Notes: generated by a model from the letters alone, not told the origin. DNA of 64,000 nt from Lonicera japonica (GCA_021464415.1 CM038469.1:61051650-61115649), one strand, 5' to 3'. Positions 36,699 to 49,323 are shown, counted from the stretch's first letter. Translations and numbers: made by a program.

Positions 36699-38993
36699 TC
36701 AGAAACAGCAAAACCACTTTTTCTGCAACAAGATTATTTACGAAGTGAATATAATAACATTACTACAAAAATATGCACAGAGAAATGGAATAAAATTGTA
36801 TATATACTTTTGTCGTCAATGGCAGCATATATATGGGATAAAGAGAGAGAATATGGAGTTACATTCTCTCCTTAACGCATACGCTATCAGACAAGACGGT
36901 CACTGATAGAGATAGCGTTGGCTGGGGCCTGGCCTCAAGGACAAGACAATCAAAACACGCTTAGAAAGATGATGATTGATACATACTGGTGGAGGGTACT
37001 GATAATTTTCGGGAGGTTTAGATTGATGGTTATTTGTTTGAGGTGGTGCTCCATTAGCAGCCGCAATGCCACTGGTTTTCTTTTCGTCTCTAGCCTTCGC
37101 GAATATTACTGTAAAACCATCTGCCGAGGCTGGATTGTTTACATCCCACTCGCCGAATTTCGGCAATGGCCGACCCTTTTCTTGCTGCACAAACAAAAAT
37201 TCAACTCTAAAGGATTCCTCTTATATATCATATATATATATATATAATCACCTAAGCTGATGATGAAATTTCTAAAAAGAAAAAACAAAATACTTTGCAT
37301 TTATTAGGTTCAAAATGGCCGGAATGTTTATTATAGAGTGAATTATTCACATCAATAAACAAATGGGGTCAAAGTGACCGAGCTACTTAGCCAAGAATTT
37401 TGTATTTTGGTCCTAATAATATTACAAAATCAATTTTTACTAATCTGAATTAATAGCCATAGACATATTTGGTGGCACAAGCTTGGATCCCATATATAAA
37501 AAAGCTTTTATCAACTTCTCTGCTCTTGGAATTGTAGAAAGAAATTGCTTATTGTGTATTGAAGTAGTAGAATACTAGAATTGATAGGTTTCAGTATAAG
37601 TTGGCGTGAATGGACAAAATTGTTGAATTGAAGGCTTTAGAATATTGCAGAGAATTCTACTGAATATGAAAGAGTACTTGTACAATTCTATTTTACATTG
37701 TAATTGTAAGGTATCTTAGTAATAAATGGTATATCTTAAACATTGATCGATGGTGAGATTATTAACTTTGTATTCCTTCTCTAGCACTCTTTTTCGTTCA
37801 AATGCCTTAGCTAATTAATGTGATATCACTATCCAACTTTTTTTTTTTTTTTTTACAATGCTTCGGATTAGAATAGCGTATGTACAGTATAGCTACCTAA
37901 ACTTGTAAAATTATCGTACAAAAGTGCGCTAAATTCACATCAAGTCAACTTTCACACCCCATCCCGGCCTAAAATCACGTATGCATCCCACCCATAATTC
38001 TAATATCATATAGTCTATGAAAACCATCTCCAGTACAGTACACTCCAACAACTTAAACCCTATTTCTATAATATATATATATAATACCTCTATCATATAA
38101 CAGGCTAATTTCTAACAGTAAATTGTAAATGATTTATTTCAGACTCAAATTTGATAAAATTGATGATCAAAAAAAAATTAGTAATAAATATAATAGTTTT
38201 AATATTTATATGTGTTAGCTAATTTGTAACAGTAAATTGTAAATGATTTGTTTCAGACTCAAATTTAATAAAATTGATCCCAAAATAATAATAATAATTA
38301 ATAGTTTTAATGTTATATGTGTTTTGTTGAAGAATAAGTTATGGAGCTTTGATTCAATATATAAGCTTCAACTTGCATGTTATTTACTACCCTGCAAACA
38401 TTGACAATATAATGTTAATATTTGTGATTATTTTAGAATTCAAAATTTTCTTTTTCATCATCAATAAAGCAAGCATGACTATTGCTTGGCAATAGAGATG
38501 AATGTCATCCTCATCACCCTCTCAAGCAAAAAAAAAATAAAAATTCTACCTGACATATATGTTCATCGTGTATTAATATATCTTTTTGTTTTGCATTTCC
38601 AATATTATATAATATAAAAAAGAATCCGTGGATGAATTAATTTCAAACTTTATAGAATTCTAAATTATGGATATATAAATGCTAATGAATCAAATTCAAA
38701 ACCTTACTGATCTGATCAATTTTTAATAAAAGAAGAAGAATGACCAGAAGAAGATAGAAACGCAATACATTTCACATAATCATAATTGAGATTCATATAA
38801 CAATTGAGATTATCAAAGGCTCACATCATCATCATCATCATCATCATTATCACCATGAAACAAAATTATATTCTAACAAAATTTGATACAAAAGAATAAT
38901 TCCATATAATTCAATTGAATTGATGTAAAAGATCGAATAAGTGTGTGTGTGAGAGAGAGAGCTAGAGAGAAGATCGAAACTTACAGACGACAT
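36699..38993 (-). CDS. NOI: NOI/RIN4-like (AvrRpt-cleavage domain) small protein
   Basis: Three coding exons on the minus strand give 76 aa: 38993-38985 (Met-Ser-Ser only), 37184-36987 and 36722-36699. All splice sites are GT-AG and phase 0. The protein carries the NOI signature KGRPLPKFGEWDVNNPAS followed by GFTVIFAKARDEKKT, and ends KKWFCCF, the family's cysteine-containing tail, which is usually lipid-modified for membrane attachment. NOI-domain proteins are plasma-membrane-associated relatives of RIN4, an immune regulator cut by a bacterial protease at PxFGxW; PKFGEW here matches that site. The length matches small single-domain NOI proteins. The first and last coding exons are too short to be found as open frames and were placed by motif and splice logic. 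Intron 1 is 1.8 kb. Confidence 0.93.
37185..38984 (-). other. NOI gene intron 1, with tandem duplication and microsatellites
   Basis: A unit of about 113 bp is tandemly repeated at 38104-38216 and 38217-38328, both with AACAGTAAATTGTAAATGAT. A (CAT)n tract lies at about 38824-38848. No transposon is recognised. Confidence 0.7.
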
Positions 38994-40046
38994 CAAAGGA
39001 TAGGGTTGAAACTCCTTGGAATAAACACAAATATATGAGAGAAAGATCGAGAGATACAGAGAAGAGAGAGAAATGAAGAAAGAAAATGAACAGAACGAGT
39101 CTTAAGGGAAAGCCACATATATATAGTATATAGATTCAATGTACACACACAAAGGCTAAAAGGGTTAGCATTTATATATTATGCGTACAATTTGTGTGCA
39201 TCCAGCGTACAAAGTAGGAGTACTGCATGTATCTATTTGAATTTCATTTGTATTTGTCTAAATAATAAATATAACAAAAATATGGTTTGTTTGAAAAAAA
39301 ATTTTTTTTGCAAAAGAATCATAAAATAATATTTTTTTAAATTAAGGGTATATATTTTACTAAACTCCAAAAGGAGCGCAAAGTTAACTTTGTATTATAT
39401 TAGAATTTTAAATTGTATTTTTTTTATAAAATCATGCAAAATTAAGTTTGGACTACATGTTTTTTAGTATATTATTATAAATAAGTGTTTAATTGATAGT
39501 ACCTTAATTAGAATAATTTTAACAAATTATATATTCAAAACCTATTTATTAATAAAATGCACATAATAAATTTTTCGGAATTGTGCAAACTTAAGTTTGC
39601 ATTCATTATTTTATCAAACATTACTATGTAATTTTTATTTGACATTGTTTTAAAGTTTTATGAATGAAATATAAGAATATACTTGTTAAAAAATATAAAC
39701 ATATCAGCAAAACAAATTTGCATTAATTTTTTTTATTACAAAGTTAAGTTTGCATTTTGTCAAAGCCCTTATTTTAAAGTACAATGATAAACAAGTCCTT
39801 ACTTCAAAATTATAATGATATTTATGCCATTATTTTAAAAAAATATTATTCGTTAGTTTTTTTGCGAAAAATATTGCCACACAAGACCTTTACCTCATTT
39901 CCAATAAATATAATGTGGGGAGTGCGTATATCTCAATAATAAAATAGTTTCACGCTTTAGAAGCGTGACAAATAGAACAAGAATTCATTTTTGATATAAA
40001 AATAATAGCATAAATGTCCAAAAAAAATGTTCTCTTTTGTGCTTTA
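38994..40046. other. NOI 5' region and AT-rich intergenic sequence
   Basis: The GA-rich stretch at 38941-39080 flanks the NOI start (5' UTR and splice region). The TATATATA-like sequence near 39117-39131 could be its TATA box on the minus strand. The rest up to 40046 is AT-rich without recognisable features. Confidence 0.45.
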
Positions 40047-40252
40047 GGGCTTTGTTTGGCTCATTAGAAAAAAAAATACCAAATATGATAAAAAAAAAAA
40101 AATACTGGATTAAATAATTTGGTATTTTATAGGATAAGTCATTAATTTCAGATAATGTATTTGGTGCTCTATGCAATCCAAAATCACAACAAACATGGAA
40201 TATAAATATTTAATCCTATCTTGCCTCGTAATCTTACAAGCCAAACATAACC
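40047..40252. mobile_element. Small MITE, about 206 bp
   Basis: Inverted ends GGGCTTTGTTTGGCT and AGCCAAACATAACC enclose an AT-rich, non-coding core. No target duplication could be confirmed. Confidence 0.5.
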
Positions 40253-40424
40253 AAAAAACACATACAAAAATGGTTTTATCTCAGGCCTCCTTACATAATT
40301 AGTTGGTCAAATATATTAGGTCTATGTAAAAATTAAGTTTAGCACCATTCTTGTTCGAATTTTGTCTACACCTACTTCCTTCCCTAATTCAAATATAGAA
40401 TTTATGTGTACCACTTGTAACAAA

Positions 40425-40483
40425 ATATATATATATATATATATATGTGAGTATTCACATAAAGCTCATAAATTTGAGCAATG

Positions 40484-40541
<58 letters not shown>
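40425..40541. repeat. Microsatellites (AT)n, (CT)n and (CA)n
   Basis: An (AT)n tract lies at 40425-40447. A (CT)n run at about 40488-40521 passes directly into (CA)n at 40522-40541. Confidence 0.95.
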
Positions 40542-40542
<1 letters not shown>

Positions 40543-41016
40543 GTACCTACATGTACTCTTGGTTATATAAAAAAATACTTCATCCGCAGCTGTTCCACAA
40601 ATGCCGCACAAATTTATTGAGGAGTTCTCCCATGATTAAGAAGTAAGGGCAAATAGTTTTTAAGGACGAATGTCATTTTCTCTATTTACTCAAAGACGCC
40701 TTTTTCTAGGCACTTGTTTAAAAGACCAAAGATTTTAATAAAGGACTAATTTTTGGTAAATGGACAGCTAAATAAAAAATGAAATAAAATATCAAAACAA
40801 AATAGCAAAACTTGTGATATCACAAAAAAGCCCCTATACAATTTTCTAGATAAACGGAAAACTGAAAAACAATTTAGACTAAATTACTTAAAATTAACGT
40901 AACAATAAAATCTAAGATTTGGAAGTCAAACTTAGATTTTAAAAAAATCGAAAATTATTACCAAAATCGACTGGAAAATCAATTTAAAATTCCGTGATGC
41001 ACATGAATCAACTAAG

Positions 41017-41925
41017 GGGGTGTATTGGATTTAGAATCTATAGGACTTTTATGGACTTTTAAAATTCATGGGTATTCAAGATGTATTCAATTAGGATTTT
41101 AAAAAATTCATCTAAATCTTATGGTATTCAAAAGTCTAATAACTTAGTAGGATTTTAATTGTTAGTGGATTTTGGTAAATTGTAAAGCTTTTTTTGTACA
41201 TAAAAAACCATCTTGAAATCTTCTCACTTACCCAGAGATTTCATATGGATTTCTAATCCTTTTAACAACTTTATTCAACATTCTTTTATTATTTATCCTT
41301 TGATTTTTAATCATAACTAGTTTTTATGCACGTGTATTGCACGTGATTGTAGTGCTTGACAAATGCCATTAAATCCATTAATGAATACATATATACTAAG
41401 AATTGAATAATTAGTATGAAATACAAATAATAATAACATATAAACAAAACATAGTATCAAGTGTAAAATTCAATTGATGACTATAAGAAAATCATAAAAA
41501 ATTGTTGCCTTTAATTTTTTTTTAAGTAAATAGATGGCTGTAAAATAATGATAATGGAAATTAAGAGGACAACAATGAGAATGAAGAGGGTTATGATAAT
41601 CATAATGATGGTTGAATGGAGCAGTATGAATTTTTATAATGTATTTCGTTAATTATCTTTACATTTTTGATAATGTTACTTTAAATTCGTAATTAATTTA
41701 TTTTATTGTTTGTCTTTTGTCTTTTTTATTTTTTATTTTTTTGATGAACTTATTAAAATCTGTAGAAATCTATGGAGTTATTAAAATTTGCATAAATCCA
41801 AAAAAATCCATGCATTAAAATCTGTTAGATTCTATAAAGATTTAAAACAATCCATAGACTTAACAGAATCTACGGATTTTAAAAAATCAGTTAGAATCTT
41901 TTAAAATCTAAATTGAATACACCCC
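41017..41925. mobile_element. TIR element of about 0.9 kb
   Basis: The ends GGGGTGTATT and AATACACCCC are a perfect 10-bp inverted repeat. Subterminal regions repeat ATCTATAGGA/TTAAAATC-type words in both orientations (about 41030-41170 and 41755-41915). There is no coding capacity, and no clear target duplication was found. Confidence 0.7.
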
Positions 41926-43800
41926 TCGAGATATTGCATGTAAACATATTAGATTGGTGGTAAATAGGCATAAATAGAATATTAAAAAAAACAAAATGCT
42001 TGACAATTTCTACGATGCTCGGTATGTATGTGTGTACTTAAAATGCTTGGGATGCAAAAGTAAATAGAATATTAATATAAAACAAAATGCCTCTAGCTAC
42101 CCGGTTGTAAAATCAAGGCAAAAACAATTATAGTAAGCATGAAATCATCTAGTTTTGTGATTGAACTTGCCTCTAAGATGAAGGAGAACTTTCTAGATTT
42201 CCATATTATTTTCATATCAGCCAAATGCCAATGTATGGGGAAAAATGCAACATTTTCACAAAACAACATACTCAAATTCAAATAATCAACTCCTTCAATT
42301 TAAGATCGGAATATCACTACTAAATGAAAGAATAGTGAAAATTAGACTTACAAAAAAAATTGAAGAAATGGAGTTGAAAAAAAAAAAAGAGGAATCTAGA
42401 TGATTCTCCAATAAACCAGAGATATTTCAAGTTCAAGATCTGTGCAATAAAAGAGATAAATATATATATATAATAAAGAAAGAGAAAGAAAGAGAGACGG
42501 CAACATTTTCAGACAAAACAAAGAATGTGATAAATTTTCCTGGAAAGTGTAGAAGGAGAAAGAAGAAAAGGATGAGCAAAGAATCAAAGATGGAGGCTAT
42601 TAAGTAACAGAGAGAGGGAAAAAGGGAGGGGTTAACACATCTACTTTGAGATGGCTTCATGTATAATTTAAACTCACTGAAACAATACATTTAGCAACGC
42701 ACAACAACTACACATGAAAATAGGGCATTAAAGATAATCTTATGGGAGGTTAAAATTGATAATATACACAAATATCATAGAAGTAAATATTTAATAAAAT
42801 ACTAAAAGGCAAATAAATCTTGAGGACTTTTTTAAAAAGAATGTCCTTATTTAAAAAGTTGGGACTTGAAACAATTGATCTAAAATGCATATCTTTGAGT
42901 AAATTGGTTTGAAATATATGGGATCTTAGCCTAATTTTCTATAAGTTAAGATTATTATTTATTTATTTATTTTTAAAAAAGAAGAAGATTTAAATCTCTC
43001 CTTTAACAAAATACAATGAAAACCTCACTCCAAATCCTCTTTGATGAGACTTGTACTTGAATTTCTCATAAATTTAAGTGAATGCCTTTTCAACTAGGCT
43101 ATCCAACTTGTTCTATAATTATTAGTATTTTGTGTATTGACAATTTTTTCTTTTTTTATAAAGACTCGTGCAGTGACAAATACGCCGTTATAATATAATA
43201 TTCTTTTTATTGTGTCACTTGGATTTACTAACTATTCTTGACCACCTTGCCCTACATCCAGAGTTGTAGTTACTTTTTGTGGTTTTTTATATAGTTAACT
43301 GGGTTTAAATCCGCGACATGAAGGTTGAAAGTATATTTCTAACTACTAAGCCAATAATAATTTTATAAAAAAATTCTACATGCGCTTAAGAATATAACAT
43401 GCACACGCATTGTATGTGCACTTGTAACTGTATGTGCACTTGTAACTAATTATTATAAATCAAAATGAACCATTGACAGGTATAACACTAAATTTGATAT
43501 TTTTCAATCTTGCCCTATAATAAGACAATTATTCAGTCTTGCCTTGTATTAGGTTAAAAAAATAAAAATAAAAGTCTGTGAACCGAATAAAAAAAAAATT
43601 ATTCAGGGACCAAATTCTAAAATCTCCAATGAAAATTATTAAATAACACGTGGTTTGTTATGATATATTAAAAAAAAAAAAAAAAAATGTGTAATTCATC
43701 TAACTGGTGTTTTCCATTTTCCCCTTTGTTTACATTTTCCAAACAAGCATCCCCGAATTCGTTACTTATCTGCAACCCCCATGAACATAAAAAATATATG
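41926..43800. other. Intergenic sequence upstream of SDH2
   Basis: The minus-strand frames at 42093-42690 are hydrophobic, T-rich readings without a domain. A degenerate repeat phrase at 43300-43360 resembles those at 12.75 kb and 46.25 kb. No gene is supported. Confidence 0.5.
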
Positions 43801-43808
43801 TATATAAA
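43801..43808 (+). promoter_or_regulatory. Putative TATA box of SDH2
   Basis: TATATAAA lies 97 bp before the SDH2 start codon, a plausible spacing for a core promoter with a short leader. Confidence 0.45.
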
Positions 43809-43904
43809 ATAGTTCCATCCTGTTTCGTCTCTTCTTTTTAAACTGTCCCCACCTCCCTCTCTTAACAATATTTCGCCTTTGTTTCTCTAGAAACCTCTCC
43901 AACA

Positions 43905-46744
43905 ATGGCGACCGGGCTAATCCGTCGCTCAATCTACAGACTCCAATCCTCACCTGCGGCAAACCTAATACTCCTCCGCTCCCATGCATCGGAGCCACAA
44001 GTTCCGGCATCCACTCCCACCGCTAAATCCACCACAAACCTCAAAACCTTCCAAATCTACCGATGGAGCCCTAACAACCCTACCAAACCGGAACTCAAAA
44101 ACTATGAAATCGATTTAAAGGATTGCGGTCCCATGGTCCTCGATGCCCTAATCAAGATTAAAAACGAGATCGATCCAACCCTAACTTTTCGCAGATCTTG
44201 TCGCGAGGGGATCTGCGGATCCTGTGCGATGAACATTGATGGATGTAATGGACTTGCTTGTTTGACTAAGATTGAATCGGGAGGTGATTCCACTATTACC
44301 CCTTTGCCTCATATGTTTGTGATTAAGGATCTGGTTGTGGATATGACCAATTTTTATAATCAGTATAAGAGTATTGAGCCTTGGTTGAAGAGGAAGACTA
44401 AAGGTGAAGGAAAGGAGATTTTGCAGAGTAAGAAGGATAGGGCGAAATTGGATGGTATGTATGAGTGTATTTTGTGTGCGTGTTGTAGTACTTCTTGCCC
44501 CAGTTATTGGTGGAACCCTGAGTCTTATCTTGGACCTGCCGCTCTCCTTCACGCCAATCGGTAACTTCTCTCCCTAGGTTTTAATTTTTAGGGATGTAAT
44601 GTTTGTTTTTGCTATAATGTGCTATATATGTTTGTTTGCATATGTTTCATTTTGTGTAAAGCGTTTTTACTTGGATTTGGGTTTGTGTCTGGACAGAAAC
44701 TAAAAGATAAATATATCAAGAACTTTAGCGTTGCGTCTCTTTGGGCAAAGGCTACTATTTGAGTTTTTTTATTGAATTCATGAGGTGATTCGAAAGCTGG
44801 TAGTTGAACACATAAACATTTCCTCGCCTCATATCTAGCTGTAGCCGTGTAGCTATATATCCGATGATACTAATACGGTAATACCTAAAGGGGTAAATCA
44901 AATTATTCCCATGAATCTATTTATGTTCTAGAGCCGCTCTAAATATAATGCAATGGTTAGGTTTAATATTTGATTATGGCCTTAGAAGCTTTGCACATTC
45001 TTGTTGATGGCCTTTGCTAGTTGCTTGCCCTGTATTCTGTCACCCAGTTATGTACAACTAACGGGGTACCTGTGGAGAAGGCCTTAAACTAGAAAATATA
45101 TTAGAACTCTGAACTCAGTCCGGTTGTTGAAAATCAAGGAATGATTGTGATAAAAGAAATTTTTATTTTTATTTTCGAGAGAGAGATGATTGCGGGGATG
45201 ACTCTGCTGCTTGTATGTTTTTCAGTCCGTCCTCACACACAATATGAACCCTCCTCAAATGCTTAATGCAACTATTACATATCAGGTCCGATACATGTAA
45301 AAATATCTACTAATGTTTGCACGTCCAAGTGTTATCTTTCTGATTGAATTGAAAATTGTACAAAATTTCCTAGGATCTTCTGTCTCTGTTTTGTTAATTT
45401 GCATGCTCATAATACAATGTTAAGTTGCCTCCTTCGACACTATTTCTTCTAACCATCTTTTACTGTTAGACTATCTCATTCATTGTCTATGGTTTGTCTA
45501 GAATGAGTGTACGACCATAATGGATCATATGATCCATTTATGCGGCTTGTTAATGTCAGTGTTGTTTGAAGATGTGATCTGGGTAATGCTTTTCTTTTAT
45601 CAAGTCATTTTTAAGAACTCGGATTCTACTTTCGAGATATGGAGCAAAGTTACTTGAAAGTTGAAACATGGGCCAGGATAGAGGTGACTTGTTCCTAGTA
45701 GATTGCTTTAGTCAATACATGGTACAGTTGAAGGTGAGTGCTCGAGTAAAGCTGAAATTTGTAGAGATGGAAGCCAAAGGTATCTTGTGAGGCAATACAC
45801 ACAATTTGGTGAAAGACCATAAGATTGAGGATGAAAGCATGAGGCAAATTATGGAGAGTGAGAGATTGAACCTAGTAATTGGCAGTAGCTAAATGAGCTA
45901 CCGATTTCTTGACTTAGAACCAAGCTGTATATATACCGAGGCATCTTAATCCACCTATAATTCATTTCTTATGTGAAATTTGGCCATGTGGGTCAATTAT
46001 AGTGGAAGCTATTCTGGTGCCAAATGTAGTGTAAAACCTTAACCCTAAAAGCGGCAAGGTCCCAAATGAGAGGTACTTGGTAATCTATACCATATGTTAA
46101 TTGAGACGAGAGTAGGGGGGATTTGGTCTATACACATTAAGTGTTATATGTAGTAAAACAAAGTTGTGAAGGGAGAACTTTTTTTAATTATAAAAAGGGA
46201 GGTCTTGTCCCTTTTACAACCTAATAAGATGAAAGGGAAAGATGAGTCAAACTAACAACCTCCCTAGTAGGTGAGAGCCCTAGCCACTAGGCTAGCCCTA
46301 GTGATTAGTGGCTATTGAGATCGAATCAAATCAGATAATTCTATTTCTCAATCGTTCTGGCCTGATCGGGCAGGGTAAGTGTGTGTGTTAAGATATTGTG
46401 GTGGACGACTTGGAAGGCTTTGTCTGTATCAATACCCCAAGCTCGACTAACAGTGCACCTGAGGAAATGTTACTCTAATCATTTTAATTGTGCACAAAAC
46501 CATTGGTCCTTTTGTTGGTAATTGAACTGATAAGAAACTGGCCTATTTTTGTGTTTGATGAAAATGCAGATGGATTATGGACAGCCGTGATGAATACACT
46601 AAAGAGCGACTGGATGCAATATGTGACGAGTTCAAGTTATATCGATGCCACACTATTTTGAATTGTGCTCGAGCCTGCCCCAAAGGACTCAACCCTGGCA
46701 AACAAATCAACAACATTAAGAGGCTTCAGCTTTCATCTATTTAA
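43905..46744 (+). CDS. SDH2: Succinate dehydrogenase iron-sulfur subunit, mitochondrial
   Basis: Two exons (43905-44560 and 46570-46744) encode 276 aa, and CG|A restores Arg219. The protein is subunit B of respiratory complex II and passes electrons from FAD to ubiquinone. The first ~45 residues are Ser/Arg-rich and lack acidic residues apart from one Glu, a mitochondrial presequence. The [2Fe-2S] ligands are C99, C104, C107 and C119. The second cluster region has C188, C191, C194 ([4Fe-4S]) and C198, then in exon 2 C245, C251 and C255, completing the [3Fe-4S] and [4Fe-4S] sites. All expected cysteines are present and the length fits plant SDH2-1/2-2 (about 280 aa). Intron 1 falls between the two halves of the C-terminal ferredoxin-like domain. 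Confidence 0.97.
44561..46569 (+). other. SDH2 intron (2.0 kb)
   Basis: No nested gene is recognised. The stretch at about 46180-46310 resembles a degenerate dispersed repeat, and a GAGAGA run lies near 45177. Confidence 0.75.
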
Positions 46745-47700
46745 GTTTCCTAACCTAGGATATTATAAAGATCATCAACGTCTCCTTCGAGCCTTACATT
46801 TGAAGGTCTTAGATATGTTTTGTTTGGTGAAAAATAATACAACTTTTTGTATTTTTTGATTTCGGACTTTTATTTCTTCCTTCATGTTTGGGATGAAAGG
46901 TCCTGTTGTCTTCAAGGTATCTGTTTGAATAATTCTGCATCCTGCTGCCCTATTTTCATGGGATTCTAAAATAGTTTAGAGATTTTGTGCTTTTCTTTAA
47001 TTATTAGCAGTGCTAGACAGCACGCAATACCTACCGGTTCCCTCCACCAGCTAATGTGGGAGTCCACGTGTCCCATTTATTTTTATTTTTTTATTTTCTC
47101 TTCTTCTGCCTTGGTCCATGCTCGTTGCGTCCCGTGGTTTTTTCATAGAAAAAGCGACAATTATACCCGACTTTGTATTTCTTCCTGTCTCAAATCTCTC
47201 TGCAAATACTACTTGCAAATACTTCTTGCAAATCATCATTGATTTGAAAAAAGGAGTGAAAACCCTTAAAACCCCATATGAAAAAGAAGAAAAAAAATTA
47301 AGAAACCTAAAGTCGGCATCACCAAAATCTCCAAACAAGGTAAGAGCAAGAAGATAGGAGAACAATGACGAAATAGAGTAGAGTTCGTACTTTTTTCTTA
47401 GAAGGCAAGAGGAGTATGGAGCTATTATCAGCCCTTTCTCTGTAATCAGTTCCAAACAGCAAACCCCAACCCAAGTAAGAGGGAAGATGAGAAAGATTTG
47501 GGAGATAATCAGCAAAAGTTCCATATTTTGCAACGACTAATTTCAGTTCCATTTTCACTGGCAATTAAGAAGTTGAAAAGGTGAAGTTTAGGGCTTGATT
47601 TGTTCCAAACTTAATGCAATTTAATAATTTTGGACTAATAGGTATGGGTCGGTGAATGAAGGAAACCGTGGTAATTGGTTGTTGTCAATGGACAGCTGGC
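46745..47700. other. Downstream of SDH2; unassigned frames
   Basis: The SDH2 3' UTR probably occupies the start. Overlapping frames on both strands at 47051-47564 are open for up to 160 codons (minus) but show no domain, so I do not call a gene. Confidence 0.4.
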
Positions 47701-48058
47701 CCTGTTTGGTTGGTGTTTTTTTTTTCAAAATTTTAAAAGCTCAACTTAAAATTAACTTTATTTTTACACTTTTCAAAATTTATTTCACTTTACTTTCTCT
47801 TTCTAAAAAAACTTTTAAAATATCATAACTTTAAATCCAAAAAATCAAAATTAGATAAAAAAATATATATTTGAAACCTACTGTCGAGATTTATAAAATA
47901 AGATTCATTGTGACTATTTTATGAAATTTTTTTATGTGATTTTTTAATTGGTTGAAAAAAACTCAAACAAAAACTAAATTCACTTTTCAACATATTTCTA
48001 AATTCTACCAAATATCAAATTTTAAAAACTCAACTAAAAACATCAACTAAACATCACA
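47701..48058. mobile_element. MITE, family A
   Basis: This copy is in the same orientation as, and clearly similar throughout to, the MITE at 594-956. Its ends read CCTGTTTGGTTGGTG and CATCAACTAAACA. It shares CACTTTACTTTCTCT and TATAAAATAAGAT. Confidence 0.8.
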
Positions 48059-48835
48059 GGATTTTATTTTTATCTGGTCGGTGGTGTTTGTTTACTTAAA
48101 CAAGAGAGCAGAAAGGGATAGAATTTTTCGCCTGTGAAATTTTCAATTAAAAACTTAATTAATTAATTCTAGTAAAGGAATGTGGATCCTGTGGTTCAAA
48201 CTTGAACCTCGAGAAGTTTTAAGCACAAACTTTAGCAAATAAATTCAGTTCTCTTGATGAATGGTAATTTTTGTTGAGTTCTTCATTTTTTTAAGAAATT
48301 GGGTGTACTTAAACAGCGATGAATATTATTTCTAGAATAAGGATAAGGACCTATTTGGCAATGTTGATTGAGGTTTGAGCTTTATTTAACAGTTTTATTT
48401 CTAGAATACGGGGGTTGCCTTACTGATGGCGAAAAAAGATCAGGAGGATATTTCATGTATTTGAAAAGAAAATGGAAAAATAATTGGAGAATACGTGTCT
48501 TGACGTGGTCTTGGGCAAAAATAAGCCCTAGGTAATATTTTAAAAAAATTATAAATGTTGTATCAAGGCATTATATATAGGAATTGCCTGGTCAATTTAT
48601 ATTTTGATAATGCTTAAAAAAAAATATTCTGAAAAGCAGATTGTTTATAGGTGGAGCTAACAAATCCAAGGGAATTTGTTATTACTATTACACACTCATA
48701 ATTTTGCTTTAGTGTTATCTTATATATTCACAGTCATTGTGTGCCCCAAAATATTATAGCAGGGCACTAATATACACGTAACATTCATTATTTTTATGGG
48801 GTTAGATTCTCCTAAACTCCAACTATAAATCCACC
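48059..48835. other. Intergenic, nothing recognised
   Basis: AT-rich sequence upstream of the cysteine-rich peptide gene, with no recognisable frame or repeat. Confidence 0.5.
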
Positions 48836-48843
48836 TATATAAA
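48836..48843 (+). promoter_or_regulatory. Putative TATA box of cysteine-rich peptide gene
   Basis: TATATAAA sits 41 bp before the first in-frame ATG (48884) and 74 bp before the third (48917). A start site 25-30 bp downstream would leave only 14-18 nt before the first ATG, so the later ATGs are also possible starts. Confidence 0.5.
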
Positions 48844-48883
48844 TGGTACATCTAGTGAGAAAATTTTACCGACTAAAAAGCTA

Positions 48884-49323
48884 ATGCAACATCAAATGTT
48901 TCCCAGCCAAAAACAAATGAAGCTGTTGGCAGCATTTTGCCTCTTGTTCTGCATTCAGGAGCTCTCCACCAATGTTGTTCAAGCAACCACTCGCCTTCCG
49001 TTTCTCATAAACCCTCAAACCCTAGATTCATCTCAATACATTACTATAATGGGTGAAAACTGAAAACCCTAAAGCTTGCCTCAAAATTTTCTTTACCTTT
49101 GTATTCAAGAAAGTATCATGCAGATGAACAAAAGCATAAAATATGCATGCACTTCAAATAACAAAAAAAAAGGGATTTTGTTTGTAACCCAACCAACACT
49201 GACAAAGTTTAATGTTGTTCTTGTGATATAGGATGCAGCAATAACTGCGATATAGCTTGTTGTTATTGCAACATCAAGAAACAGCCCCCGGTTTGCGTGC
49301 AGTGCTGCCAAGAAGGACCTTGA
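48884..49323 (+). CDS. Putative secreted cysteine-rich peptide, two exons
   Basis: Exon 1 (48884-49052) and exon 2 (49232-49323) join through a 179-bp GT-AG intron; the split codon G|GA gives Gly. The product has 86 aa from the first ATG or 75 aa from 48917. The 48917 start yields a classical signal peptide (MKLLAAFCLLFCIQ, cleavage probably after VVQA). The predicted mature C-terminus holds eight cysteines, C-x3-C-x4-CC-x-C-x8-C-x2-CC (GCSNNCDIACCYC, then QPPVCVQCC). The family is not recognised. The PP-x-C pattern faintly recalls a Bowman-Birk inhibitor loop, but spacing differs. The clean frame across a canonical intron and the TATA box support a real gene. I infer a secreted, disulfide-rich peptide. 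Confidence 0.62.

Noticed and set aside
36918..37260. Plus-strand frames opposite the NOI middle exon
   Set aside because: They are antisense shadows; the minus strand carries the conserved NOI motif.
42093..42690. Hydrophobic minus-strand frames
   Set aside because: They are low-complexity T-rich readings without splice-consistent partners or domains.
44102..44552. Minus-strand open frames opposite SDH2 exon 1
   Set aside because: They are antisense readings of a strongly supported gene and show no domain.
47051..47564. Overlapping minus-strand frames of 160 and 81 codons
   Set aside because: Both strands are open here, there is no domain, and the hydrophobic readings come from biased composition. 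A gene cannot be excluded but is not supported.
49105..49311. 68-codon minus-strand frame with apparent membrane segment
   Set aside because: It is the antisense of the cysteine-rich exon and its intron, with no support of its own.
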